From: Globodera rostochiensis
Lineage: Eukaryota > Nematoda > Chromadorea > Rhabditida > Heteroderidae
Reading direction: 5' to 3'
DNA: 64,000 bases
NCBI GenBank assembly: GCA_018350325.1
Contig: JAEVLN010000004.1
Location: 1,984,001-2,048,000, forward strand
In this document: piece after piece, positions 35,801 to 47,800 of the stretch
Layout of the letters: each line of letters begins with the position of its first letter
Numbering within the stretch: the first letter of the stretch is position 1
Translations under genes and position numbers: made by a program
The notes under the pieces: generated by a model
Told to the model about the DNA's origin: nothing
What the model saw: the letters and a program-made list of their open reading frames with translations, nothing else
Databases searched by the model: none

Positions 35801-38800
35801 GGCCAAATGCAGCGAATTTTGCCAACAATAATTTGGACGAAAAACATCGAGGACTCGCGGAGAGTTTGCCGCCAATGCCAATGCCAACGGTGCAATGTTT
35901 GGCCGAGTCCATTTGTGGCGAGAAGGAGGGCAAGCAGTACTTTTCTAGCAAAAGCATCAACGAAAACGCGGGACGACGCCATGAGATGCTTTTGCCTGCC
36001 AATAAAGGCATGCAGGGGGAGCTGCAGCAACTTCACAAAACGCGACAAATGTCGCTGACCAGCGCCGCAATGAACAGCCCCAGCACCAGAAGCAGGAGCA
36101 GTTGCAGTGTAATGATGATGTCGTCCAACAGTGATCAACGACGGTGGTTGTCCTTTAGCCGCGCCACCTCCGACATCGACGACAACAACACGTCATTGTT
36201 GCTGATTCGTCCTGATGATGATGCTTATGCTGTTGCAGCAACCGGGGCGGTGGAGGAGAAGCGGCACAAGCAGTACAGCACCAGCAGCAGCACGGAGAAA
36301 CGGCACAAGCAGTACAGCACCAGCAGCAGTACGGAGAAACGGCACAAGCAGTACAGCACCAGCAGCAGCACGTCCAGCGTGAACATAGTGTTCACTGATC
36401 ACAAATTGCGAAGGTCGTTCTGTGTTGATCACGACGAAGCCAATGCCGCCGATGTGGACATAATTGTGAGCAGTGTGGTGGAAGATGACGGATTTCAAGC
36501 AGTTCAAAGCGTGACAGAAACAACGGAGGAAGAAGTTGCTGATCCGAGAAAGATGTCGGACGAAGAAGAGGAAGATTGGGCCAACAACATCGACTTTATG
36601 ATCAAGGCAAGTGTTCTGTATTGGAGTGTAAATTGTATATGGTCAACGATGGCTTCCAAATTTTGTTCATTTTTAAAATTTAAATTAAAATTAGGATAAA
36701 AAAATTCAGTTGAATTTCTTTGCTCAACGACTTTCTGAAGAAATTGCGGATGAGGCAGCGAGGGACATAACGAACATGTAACGCGAACTGCTTCAAGTAC
36801 TCCTTCAATTTCTTTTTAGAATACACATCAAACAAAATCCGCGAGCGCTGTATTTTGACGACAAATATTGCGAACTGCTCAAAGTTGATGGGCATCAGCT
36901 GCACGACCAAATTTGCTCCTCACCGGACACAGCCGACGATGGATGGTTAGTTAGTTGTACTGTATTGTTGGGTTACTGTACACACTTACCATTCTGCTGG
37001 TGGTTGATGGTGTACTGTAATGCGCATTTCACTGCTAGGGTTGGCGGTTTCTGGAACTTCCTCGGTTAACCGGAACCAAAAACTCTTCGAGCGAGATCTC
37101 GAGTCGAGATTCTCGAAAAAAGCTCATTTTTAGCGAGCGAGATCTCGAGGTCGAGATTTTTTGAGAATCTCGACGGTGGTTACCTATTTGTTCATATTGT
37201 GTGCCCCAAATGATTAATTCAAAATGTTTATTCTGAAGGGATGGTGGCGCCGGCGGCGATTTCAGGACATCAGAACAACAAGACCCGTTGTTGTACGAGG
37301 TGCGGGAGATGGCCAACGACGAGGATGGCGGAGCTGGGCGTGGAGGAAGGCTAAAGCAGGAGTTGATCAGCCAGCTGAGCGTGTTCACGGGTCTGATGAG
37401 GCGCAGATCAGCGGTCAAAAAGCTTTTGCCGATCATAAATTATTCGATCAGCAAATTGATTCTTTCATTTTTTTACAGGCAACCAGCAGCAGCCGACCGT
37501 GGTCCACCACCCTGACGCCGTTCTTAGCGCCAAGGGCCACCACTTTTTCGAGCAGTACCGCTACTAGCGCCGCCAAACGGAAGGAGTCCATCGCCGGTGC
37601 CGGTGAGTCGGGCGGCGGCATAATGGAATTGCTTCGGCGGCCTTCCACCGGCGGCACATTGGAGGAGGGCGGTGCGGATGAGTTGCCGGAAAGTGCGCTG
37701 GCCGGCCTAAGCCGGGAGGAGAGGGAGCACATTTTGAAGGTGGTTGCCGAGTCGCGCCGGTCACCATCGGCACAGGCGTCGAGGCGAGTTTGCAATCGGG
37801 CACAAAAACTAGTGGAGTTTGTACGATTAATGGGGCTGAGAATGCCGGATTTAAATGCCTGTAAGGTCATCAAAGTCCCTTTAGGAGCTCGTCATGTTCG
37901 CTGCATGTACGTTCTGAACAAGTTGAGAGCAAACCTCAGTGGACCAAACCAATCGAAGATGCCACAACACAATTTTCGTCCACCGAAATTCAACAACGGA
38001 TTTCCAATGATCAGCAGCAACGACCAGAGGAAGTTCAAGAAGTGCATAGCATCGGCATGAAGATATTTGATGGAGAAAATCCAAAGGAACTTTATGAGGT
38101 GTCCAAAATGGAGGAATTTTCGGACAATGAGCCAGAAGAAATTCAAGAGGTATCCAAAACGGAAGAATTTTTGGAGAATTTGTCCAAAATGCCGGAGGAG
38201 CTAAACGTCGAATATGGTGCCGTTTCTTGTGGGGATTATTTGCCAACAAAAACAGAGAAGAAAATTGAAGTTGAAAGTGCAAAAGAAGCGATTATGGATG
38301 ATGATGTTGAACCCGAAGAAGATGAAGCAGTACAGTCGGTCAATGAATTTTTGCATTCTGAAAACCAAAATCCACCGATGGCACCGCTGGATGTGCCAAC
38401 AGTGATGGAAGACGAACCAGTGGATGGCATGGCCATGGCCATGGAGACGTACCAGCAACAAATGGCCAAGCCGGCGGAAGCCGGTTGGATGAGCATGTTT
38501 ACGCGGGTGGAGAAAAAGGCCAAGCAAATTGGCACTTCAATGCCCTCAAGCATCCAATCAATTTCGGCCCAAATGGACTTGATCAAGCGGAATGTTGACA
38601 TCCAATCGCTGTCCGATCAGTTCAAAAGGATCACGGACAAAAAGGATATCCTAACTGGTAAGGAAAAAAAACTTTATTTTTTTTTTGCAGTTCCGAATGC
38701 TTTTGGCACTTTTGATTTGAGTGTGAAAATGGCCGGAATTATTGCCCAGGAGGGAGCTTTCCCTTCTGCTGTTGGGCTTTCTGGGAACCCCCCCGGGGGG

Positions 38801-41800
38801 GGGGGTAAATATTGGAATTTCCCCGGGGGCATTGCGAACAAAATTGGCGCTATGAAATGGAATTGGTCCACGTACAGTAAACTGCGGGAGATGGCTGAAA
38901 GGGCAAAGTCCGGCGGGTGAACAAAAAATGGAACAATGAAATCAGAGATGGGTAATAATATAATAATAATGGGAATAAATGGATAAACACATTTTGCCGG
39001 GGGGGGGCAATGCGAAAATGTTGAGGGGGACAAAGACGCTGATCCCCGGAGGGGAGAGATTGGCAAACAGATAGGCACCCCCTTGGGGGAAAATTGTGCA
39101 CACACACACAAAGGGATGATCGGTGATCCCCGGGTAAAGTGGCGGGAAAATTGATTCTTCGTCCACGTCCCCAGTTCCTGCCTCAAATATATTGAACTAA
39201 TTACCTATTTAAGAGCACTCTGAGAAGCCGGCGATGATGAACAATGAACATGCCGAAGTACACGCACTTACCGATCCCAGCATGCCAAGCTTTTGGGCTC
39301 GTAATGTCAAAGGGACGACTGTTGAAGAACAACATTTGGTCATTGATCATGCCAAAAATGCTGCGGTCGTTGATGCCAGCCGGTCAAGCAGTAGCGGCTT
39401 CGGCGACACAATGTTTGGCACAAAAACATTGGCACAATTTTTGCATTGAAAATGCCTTTCAGAGATGATCAGCAGATGTGCGACGATGATGGAGAAAGTT
39501 TTTGGCACGGGCAGCATCGAGCATCGGTTGAACAGACGGCACGCTTTGTGTCAAGCGAGATCAACTTGTTGATGGACAACGCATTGCCGCCACTCTTTTC
39601 CGAGACGGATCAGGAACAAGGTGGGATTGAACATAGTATTTCAAGCAGTATGAACATGATCCAAGGGGCAATCATGAAATCATGATTCAAGTTCCGATCA
39701 AACAGTCTGATCACTCACTATTCATGCATGGACCTATTAATATGCCAAATAACTAGATCAAATCATCATTATCCATTTTCAAGAACTGATCAGAACCATA
39801 AAATTTATGGGACATTAAACTTGCCAATCAAAGAATCGAACATATTTTGTTTTTAGCCATTCTTCCGCCACCTGCTGGGGCCACTTTCGAAGTTCCCGCA
39901 CAAATTGTCAACGAAACGGAGTACGGCATTGTGAAAGGACCAGTTTCACGGCCCACCGACTCGGCGGCACCGCCGCCATTTTGTACTTCAATTTGTGCCA
40001 AAAATGCCTACGGCGGGTTGGCGCCGGGGGCGGACGGAGGAGCCCCGCGGGCAGAGGAAAAGGAAATTGAACACTTTGGGTGGGAAAGGCCGGAGGGAAC
40101 AATGGAAGAGGAGGGAGACGGAAGAACGGAAGAGATGGATGATGACAAATGGACCAAGACGAAGCAAAAACTGGAAGAAAAGGAAGAAGAAGAAATGGCA
40201 AAAATGGAAGAAAAAAATTTTGTTTGGAAGCATCAACGCCCGGGGGCAGAAGCCTTGGAAGGGAACGAACATTTTGGCACAACTACAACAATGGAAGAAA
40301 AGGAGGAAGAAGAAGAAGGAAGCGAGGAGGCATATGAGGAACAACGGGAAGAGAGCAAAGGAGGAGGAAGAGGAAGAAGCATCGATTGGAAGTGCCAAGA
40401 AAAAGGAGAAAATTTGAGCGCAAATGGCAGAGATGGGCGGCCACCGCCGCCGCCGCTTTTGGCACCGTCTGAAGAAGCAGCAGCAGCGCAGCCGCTTGCG
40501 GCCGAGGACATATTGGCATTATTGGCACACTCTTTCGCCCCCGGCGCCACTGTCGGCATCTCTACACCGCCAAGCAAAAGCATTTGGTTGGAAGATGGTC
40601 GAGAAATTGGTGGGCTCGAGAGCAGCAAAGCGTATGAAAGCGCTGCTGGCAGTGCCTGCAACAGCAGCAGCAGCAGCGGACGGGGAGGCGCCCCATTCTC
40701 CGTCTGTTTACCACCATCGTCCCCTGCGGCGACGTCGGCAGCGACGGCAGCGGCGGCTGCTGAGGCCAACCCATTCTCATTACCCCAATTTCCTTCCCCT
40801 CCGGCAGTGAAAGGAGAAAATCAAAAAACAAAGCAAAAGGTTGCGTTTACTGGTGCTGCTCAGCAGCAGCATTCACATACAAATGGTTGCCAACGGGACG
40901 AAGCTGTACATGTACATGGCGAAGAACTTGGAAGCGAGGAAACGCGGTTAGATAAAATTGTACATGGAATTTTGGCGCTCTCCACACATTTTGTGCCTAA
41001 TTAATTGTCCATTAGAATGGCGTAGATTTTTTCAAAAAAATGTTTCCACAGATTTGTGAGGAGTGCGGACGAAGTTGTTGGTGCTGTGCCATGGGCGGAA
41101 GGTGAACCGCAGAATTTGCCCACAACCACTGACCTCCTCCAACAACAACAACTTCAAGACCAACTTCAAGACCACTCGAGAGTGCCAACTCCGTTCGTAG
41201 CAGAAGACGAGCAGCCACAACAGCATCAATCGGCGGCATCAATAAAAAGTGCGTCATGAGAGGACCGATCGAGATTCCCGATCGAAATCTGGGCAAATCT
41301 CGATTGGTCCTCAAGTCGGGCTCAGTCATGAGAATATTTGGCGATTTTCTCTTAATTTCTAATAAAAAAAAATTGGCACAAAATTATGGCTTCGATAGAA
41401 GCGAGGCCACAATTTTTCAATTTTTAAAATATTTTGTAGCCTTCCCACCGCTTCCACCATTCACTTTGGCCGCACAATCGACGCCGCTAAGCATTGGCAA
41501 AATGTTCTTTTCGTCCACCACCAGCGCCGGAGGCGGCGGTGGTCAGAAGCAACAGCAGCAGCAGACGTCGTCGTCGTTCGCCGGTTTTGGCAACAAATTC
41601 GGCAAGTTGGCCTCGGACACGCTGAAGGGTGCAAAGCAGGCCAAGGAGAAAGCGGTGACGGCAATGGCACAGGCGGGACAAACGCTTGAAACAGCGATGG
41701 TGAACTTTTGTAAAGTGATCAGGACTTGAGAATGGCCCGAGAACGGGGAATTTCGGGTCTAAAAGCCTCCGGAATTTTTGGCATTTTTGTCCTAATATGT

Positions 41801-44800
41801 ATTGGGGGATTTTCCAAAAAATTTCGGGGTTTCAGTACTGGGATTCCCGGAAAACCCCGGCGGGCGTTTTCGGCTTGCCGAACTCTTGTAGCATAACAGA
41901 TGCCATTTTATCAAAAAATGTCAATTCTGCTACGTGGCAAAATCTCTTTTAAATAATCCCCAATTTGGGGATTAAAAAAGAGTCCATTTTCCATATTTGC
42001 CAATTTTGTGTCAACATTATATAAACATAATGACAGTATGGCACATTAATTGGAGCTTTAGCGGACGAAAAATTGTCAATTTTTGCAGAATTTTCCGGCA
42101 CCACCCCACCAAGACGGACAGCCGCCACAGCTTTTGCATGCCGCACAATTTGTGCCACAACGGCCCCATTCGTCGTTGGGACTTCCAATTGCCGGCCAAA
42201 GCTCCGAAATGCCAAGCAAATCGTCCTCTCTTTACGACATTTCATTGCCACCCGGCTTCGACCTGCTCTCGGAAGAGGAACAGCTGAGGATCATTTCTGT
42301 CATGCAATGTGCCGAGTTGGACGCCCAACTGGACGCCACAAATGCCAATGCCATGCCATCGCGGGCAGCAGAAGCAGCAACAAAGACGGACGACAAACAG
42401 AGAAGCACTGTTGTTGTTGGCATTGCTCCCGCCGATAGTCTTGGCATTGTGCCATCCGCTGATTTGGATCAACTGAGTCAGGCAGAAGAAGCTGTACATG
42501 CAGCTGTTGTTGCTGCTGTTGATGGACAAAAACATGAACGGCACCACGATGGGACGGCGGGCATTGAATTTGCTGATGAAGTGATGGAGGGCGAGGCGGA
42601 AGACGCCGGACATGCCAAAGGAGGCGTCTTTATGGACACTTCTCCTGCCGATGGGCTTGACCTTGCCCAATATGGGCAACCGATGGGCATGTTCAGAGTG
42701 GAGACTGGTGATGATCATCGACGGGTGGACGAAGTTCAACAAGGTCAACAATATCAAACAGAGAGCGGCGGTGGAGGTGAAGAGGATGACGAGCCTTGGA
42801 TGCAACCGCCGACGCACAAATTCACGGTTGCCCATTTTGAAAGTGCCAAAAAGCTCAATCAATGCCCGTTTGGTGGCATTGTTCAAAAAAACTTTTTGTT
42901 GTTTCCCAATCACTGAATAAATTTGAATTTTGTCTCTTTTTTCCAAGGCACCGCTCGATCAATGGGAAATGCCAATCCGAACGGCCACTTCGCGCAAACA
43001 ACTGTGGACTACGGTGTTCACGGATGAAAATGATCAACAGCAGCAGCAGCAACAGCAGCCGAAGGCACAGCCGTCGAGTGACGAGGAGTTGGGGGAGGAC
43101 GAGCTTTTGGAGCAGATCAGCATGGACACAGTGAGGGGCTGTTGGGAGAGCAGCAGCGGAAGAGCGGGTGGAACAGATGCAACAATTTCGGGGAGGAGCA
43201 GCACCAGCAGCAGAAGCAAAATGGTGGATCCGGAAGAACAACAAATGGAGAACGAGCTGACCAAGGTGGCCAGAAGCATTTACACGGCCGATTTTCGGGC
43301 AGACAACCAACATTATCATGTGCAAAATGGCAAAAATGAACAAGAGGAGTTGAAGAAGTCCCAGCAACAACAGCAGCAGAACATAAATATGGTGGACAAT
43401 CGGCGAATTGTTGCTGAACACGCGCACAACAACAGCTACGAGGTCAGTTGAAAGACGGACAATTTTTGTACATAACTTCTGATTTTGTTGCAGATTGAAA
43501 TGGATGATCCGTGGTCGCCCACACTAAACTCGCCGCCAAAGTCGACGATAATGGAAGCTAAAAAAGGTTCATAAAAACTGGCCTGGACGGGTCGGTGGTG
43601 CCTTTATTGTTTTAATGATCAATCGATTCTGATCAGTATCTGATCAGATATCTTTTTGCTCTTAGCCATACATTAATCACCGTTTTGAAATTCAAAAACT
43701 GATCGGATGCTTTACAGCGATGACGACGGCGATGGCACATTCCGTGCCGCCGATCATCACCGTGACGACGACGGATGATGCGGGGAGTGGTGTTGAACAT
43801 GAGGAGGACTCCGAGGAGGACGACGATGTGGAGACGGCGGATGAACGGAGACGGCACAGCTCCAGCTCGTCAGAGGAGGAGGAGGACGGCGACTATCCGG
43901 ACACTGTGCAGTCGGTCAGTAAATTGGCCTGGCCATTTTGAAACGTCCTGAAACGTCTTGAATTTGATGTTGGAAGAGCAACAAATTAACTTTGTGCCAT
44001 TGCGCAGGTACCAACCGTGTCGCCGGCAACCATCGCCGAACTGCAGGAACGGCAGGAGATGGAGCAGCAACAAATGGTTGCCCAAGTGTTCCAACAAATC
44101 CAAGCATTTGGCGAGGCGGCGGACGACGAGTTCGACGTGCAGTGGGCCAAGCCGAAGCAGAACCATCAGCAACAGCATCTGTTGAGAAAGGTTGGTTGGT
44201 TGGTTCTGTCAGCAATGGGAACGTAAATTTCGTTTTGTATGTTTTAAAAATGATTGAAAAGCATAACAAAAAGGTTGTCATCGATGTCGAGCAACAACAG
44301 CAACAACAGCGGGACAACTTTTTCATGGAGGACCAGGCCAATGTTTATTCGCCACCAGAAGTTGAGACTGAAGCAGCAGCAACAAAAATTGGCTTTATCA
44401 AATACGCTGATGCCATCGCTGGTTCTGCTGCTGATGACCAATTGTTGTCCTCCATGTCTGCTGATCAGATGACAGAAAATGGAGCAGTTCAACAGAACAT
44501 TGACGCTAATTCTCATGGTGGTGGTGTTTGTGTTGTTGATAACGATGCGGAAGCAGCACCACGGATGACACCCATCATGTATCGTCAACACCAACAGCAA
44601 CAGCAGCTGAACAGGACCAACCCGTTTTGAACGACGAAGATGGATGCTCAATGCGTGACGATGCTGATGAGGACGAGGACGACGACGGTGTCCATGACGG
44701 TGGAATCGTCGTTCGACAAGTGGTCCGTCTGCAATTAGGGTTGCCTATACAGCTCGGACTTGAGGACCGATCGATATTTTGATCAAGAATCTCGATCGGT

Positions 44801-47800
44801 CGGGCTCTAGTTTCCTAAACGCTGCTGAGCCGTGCTTTAAATAATTTTAATTAAATTTAAATGCTTATTAGATTAAATTGTTAAGCTTTTGGACGCCGAC
44901 GATCGCTCTGCGGAAGAGTTGGAGCGTTACTACAAGTCGCAGCTCGACCAAAGCATTTATTTTGCGCCACGGCCTGGCCCCGGTTCGTTCGTTAATTGAC
45001 AACAACCACTAAAAGCAATTAAGCCCTAAATTGTGCCTTTTTCAGTGTACACAATACCTGAGATGGAAGAGGAGGAAATGGCATCGGCACCGAATCGTGA
45101 GGTATTCGGGATCCCTAATCTGTACATTGACTGGAGTCCGGTAAATTCGGGATCCCTAATGTGCACATTGACTGGAAGTCCGGTAAATTCGGGATCCCTA
45201 ATGTGTACATTGACTGGAGTCCGGTAAATTCGGGATCCCTAATGTGCACATTGACTGGAAGTCCGGTAAATTCGGGATCCCTAATGTGCACATTGACTGG
45301 AAGTCCGGGACCGGGGCGGTGATCCCGTCGGGATTGAACAAAAGAATGTTTCGGGTTACGGCATCCCCCCCCCTAGGCGATTAGTTAAAATTTAATTTGG
45401 GTTACGGCATCGTTTCTCCCCCCCCCCCAGGCGATTAGTTAAATTTAATTTGCAGGCAATTTATCATGCCGAACGCATTGAACGAAAGCCGTTGCATTCG
45501 GGCACAGTGCCGGCGCTCATTTCGCCGGAGGCAATTGCTTCAACTTTTCGCCGAAAGTCGGGTGGAAGCATTGGCAGGTCCGTGTCCAATAATGTTTTTT
45601 AAATGGAAACATTTTGTTGTTGTTTGTAACAGATCGACTGCTGTTGTTGTTGTTCCTCCGTGCACTGTAACTCCGACATTTGATGCCATTGTTGCACATG
45701 CCCAACCGCTGCCGTCCTCCGCAAGCCGTACAACAACAACTTCAACTTCTTCAACAGCAACAACTGCTGCGGCAGCACATTTGACGCCCGTCCGAATGGC
45801 ACCGCCGCCGCCTCCGCCCGATGCCGTCGTAGTCAATTTGCCAGCAAATGATGCGCAGGTGTCAATTAGTGGCCAATCAAATTTAATGAGAATATAAAAT
45901 TACCTATTCAGTTTGATCAACGACAGCAACAGTCAATGCCGCCATTGACGGCGATGTCGGCAAAGCCGTTGAGCGCTGCCATTCACTTGCAGCACCAATT
46001 GCAGCAGTTGAACCAACATAAATTTGACACAAACATTGCACAACAAAACGATTTGCCACCACCGCAATGGCACAATGCATCGGCGGCGTCAATCAACGGC
46101 ACAATGCCGCCGGAAGAGAGTGGTGGTGGTGGTGGCGTCGCTGCCGTTGTTGTACCGACGGATGCTGCTGCTACTGCTTCAACTCGGTGTGTTGATCGAA
46201 AGGGAAAATTTTTGTTTTTGGTTAAATTTTTAAAATTTCACAGGCTCAAACGTTCTCCGGCAATGATTCTGACAGGTCAATGTGATTTGAAGTCGTCGTC
46301 AGCATTGGCAACGGCAATCAAAATGCCAAACGGACACATTTTGGGGCATGGAGAAGAACGGCACAACGCCGTGACAACGATGGCCGAGTTCAATGTAAGT
46401 TTTTGGCTGGCACAGTGTGTTGTTTTTGTTGGCAATTAAAATTAAAATTTGGACTTGAGGACCGATCGAGATTTCAATCGGGAATTTCGAAAAAATGTCG
46501 ATAAAAAAATAAATGATCGCGATTCGCTCGAGATCACTGGAAAATCTCGATAAAATTTCTCCGCGTTTTACCGTTCGATTGAGAATCCCGCATCGATCCG
46601 ATCTCCATTAAAATGCCAATAACAAATTTATAAAAAACCAAAATGAAAAAAGTTTTTTTTTTGCAACCAAAATGGAAATAGCCATTTTCAGAATTGCCTT
46701 AAGCATCAATTAGCCCATTAAACGGTGACTCCCGACTCCCCCCCCCCCCCCCTCCCGACTTTTTCTTGAAGTAGAAAATCCTCCCAATTTGGGCCGATTG
46801 GTCGTCATAAAAACCTGCGAGAAATTCCGCTCCATTTGCATTTTTTTTATTTGTTTTCCTTTTGTGTGCCCATCAAAATGCCAATCTCCGCTAATTCTTT
46901 CTCTGCCGGCCGCCTTTTTCGGCATTTTTTTGAAAAATGATTTTTGGGGGGATATTTTGTTTTTTCTTTTTAATTTTTGGCATAATTTTTTGGCACCAAT
47001 TTTACAAATGGCGTTGTGTAACATATGCAATTCTGACGACTCTAACCATTTGGAAAAGGGGCCCCTTAAAATGTTTCGTTTCCATTGCACATAAAAATAG
47101 TGCCGCCCTCCCCTCTTTTGGCCCCTCGGGGGAGGGGAGGGGAGGGCACTCCTCCTTTTAGTCTCGCACATTTTTGTTTCTTCTCTTTTTGCCTCCTTTC
47201 CATTTAAAGTGAGGGGGGGGGGGGGGGGGGCAGGCAGCTTCTCGTCCACATAATTCTTTCTAAGCTGCTCTGGCTGCTGCTGCTGCTGCTACTGCTGCTG
47301 CTGCTGCTGCTGCTGAGAATGCCTGGTGGCCAGCAGCAACGGACGGCACGGCACTTTGCCGCCCCTCCCCTCCCCCCCCCCGGGGACACCCCCCCCCCCC
47401 CGCCCGCGACTTTTCTCTGCCCACTGCTCATCAACGGCACCCCTCTCACCCCCACCCCCACCCCCACCCCCACCCCCACCCCCACCCCACCCCCACCCCC
47501 ACCCCCACCCCCACCCCCACCCCCACCCCCACCCCCACCCCCACCCCACCCCCACCCCCACCCCCACCCCCACCCCCACCCCCACCCCCCCCCCACCCCC
47601 TTCCCCTCTTGGCCAACCCAACCGCCCGCCACCCCACCGATGGCCAACTGTCATAACGGCGGTGGCCAATTCTTTTGCGCTCACTTCCACTCATCCCCAA
47701 TTTGTTCTGCTGCTGTTGGGGGGGGTGGTGGGTGGTCCTCCTGCACCTCCTCTCCGCCGCCGTGTTGTTTTTTGTGTAATAAGTACATAAAGTGCCATCC

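Larger units (their letters stand above)
31205..36606 (+). other. Scaffold gene exon 9, a 1,800-codon repeat exon
   Basis: A single exon of 5,402 nt (acceptor AG at 31203-31204, phase 1; end at 36606 before a GC donor GCAAGT). It encodes NTQIDEKIGVDLLEHFDW, then a first TEEEWAQIEQVQ block (31500-32035), a linker with QCSFEMMVKS and PRQKQNVQF, Ser-rich sequence, the SGADSRA array (32697-33845), a second copy of the QCSFEMMVKS linker (near 33997), a second long TEEEWAQIEQVQ block (34120-35330), then Ser/Gln-rich sequence and EEDWANNIDFMIK. Strong depletion of stop codons over 5.4 kb supports coding. Overlapping reverse-strand frames are shadows. Confidence 0.9.
36695..46394 (+). other. Scaffold gene exons 10-33, central linker region
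   Basis: Predicted exons: 36695-36777, 36820-36945, 37239-37413, 37479-about 37861, about 37923-38657, 38691-38804, 39214-39412, 39463-39620, 39857-40946, 41052-41248, 41440-41699, 42089-42880 (or 42826), 42948-43442, 43494-43566, 43718-43914, 44008-44190, 44262-about 44517, about 44609-44727, 44886-44982, 45046-45101, 45456-45577, 45633-45858, 45912-46186, 46244-46394. Landmarks are LSREEREHILKVVAESRR, an amphiphysin-like helix FGNKFGKLASDTLKGAKQ, and LLSEEEQLRIISVMQCAELD, which resembles the helix before RIM and Piccolo zinc fingers. Others are MDDPWSPTLNSPP and FGEAADDEFDVQWAKPK. The rest is acidic or Gln-rich and probably disordered. Joins marked 'about' could shift. Confidence 0.65.
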
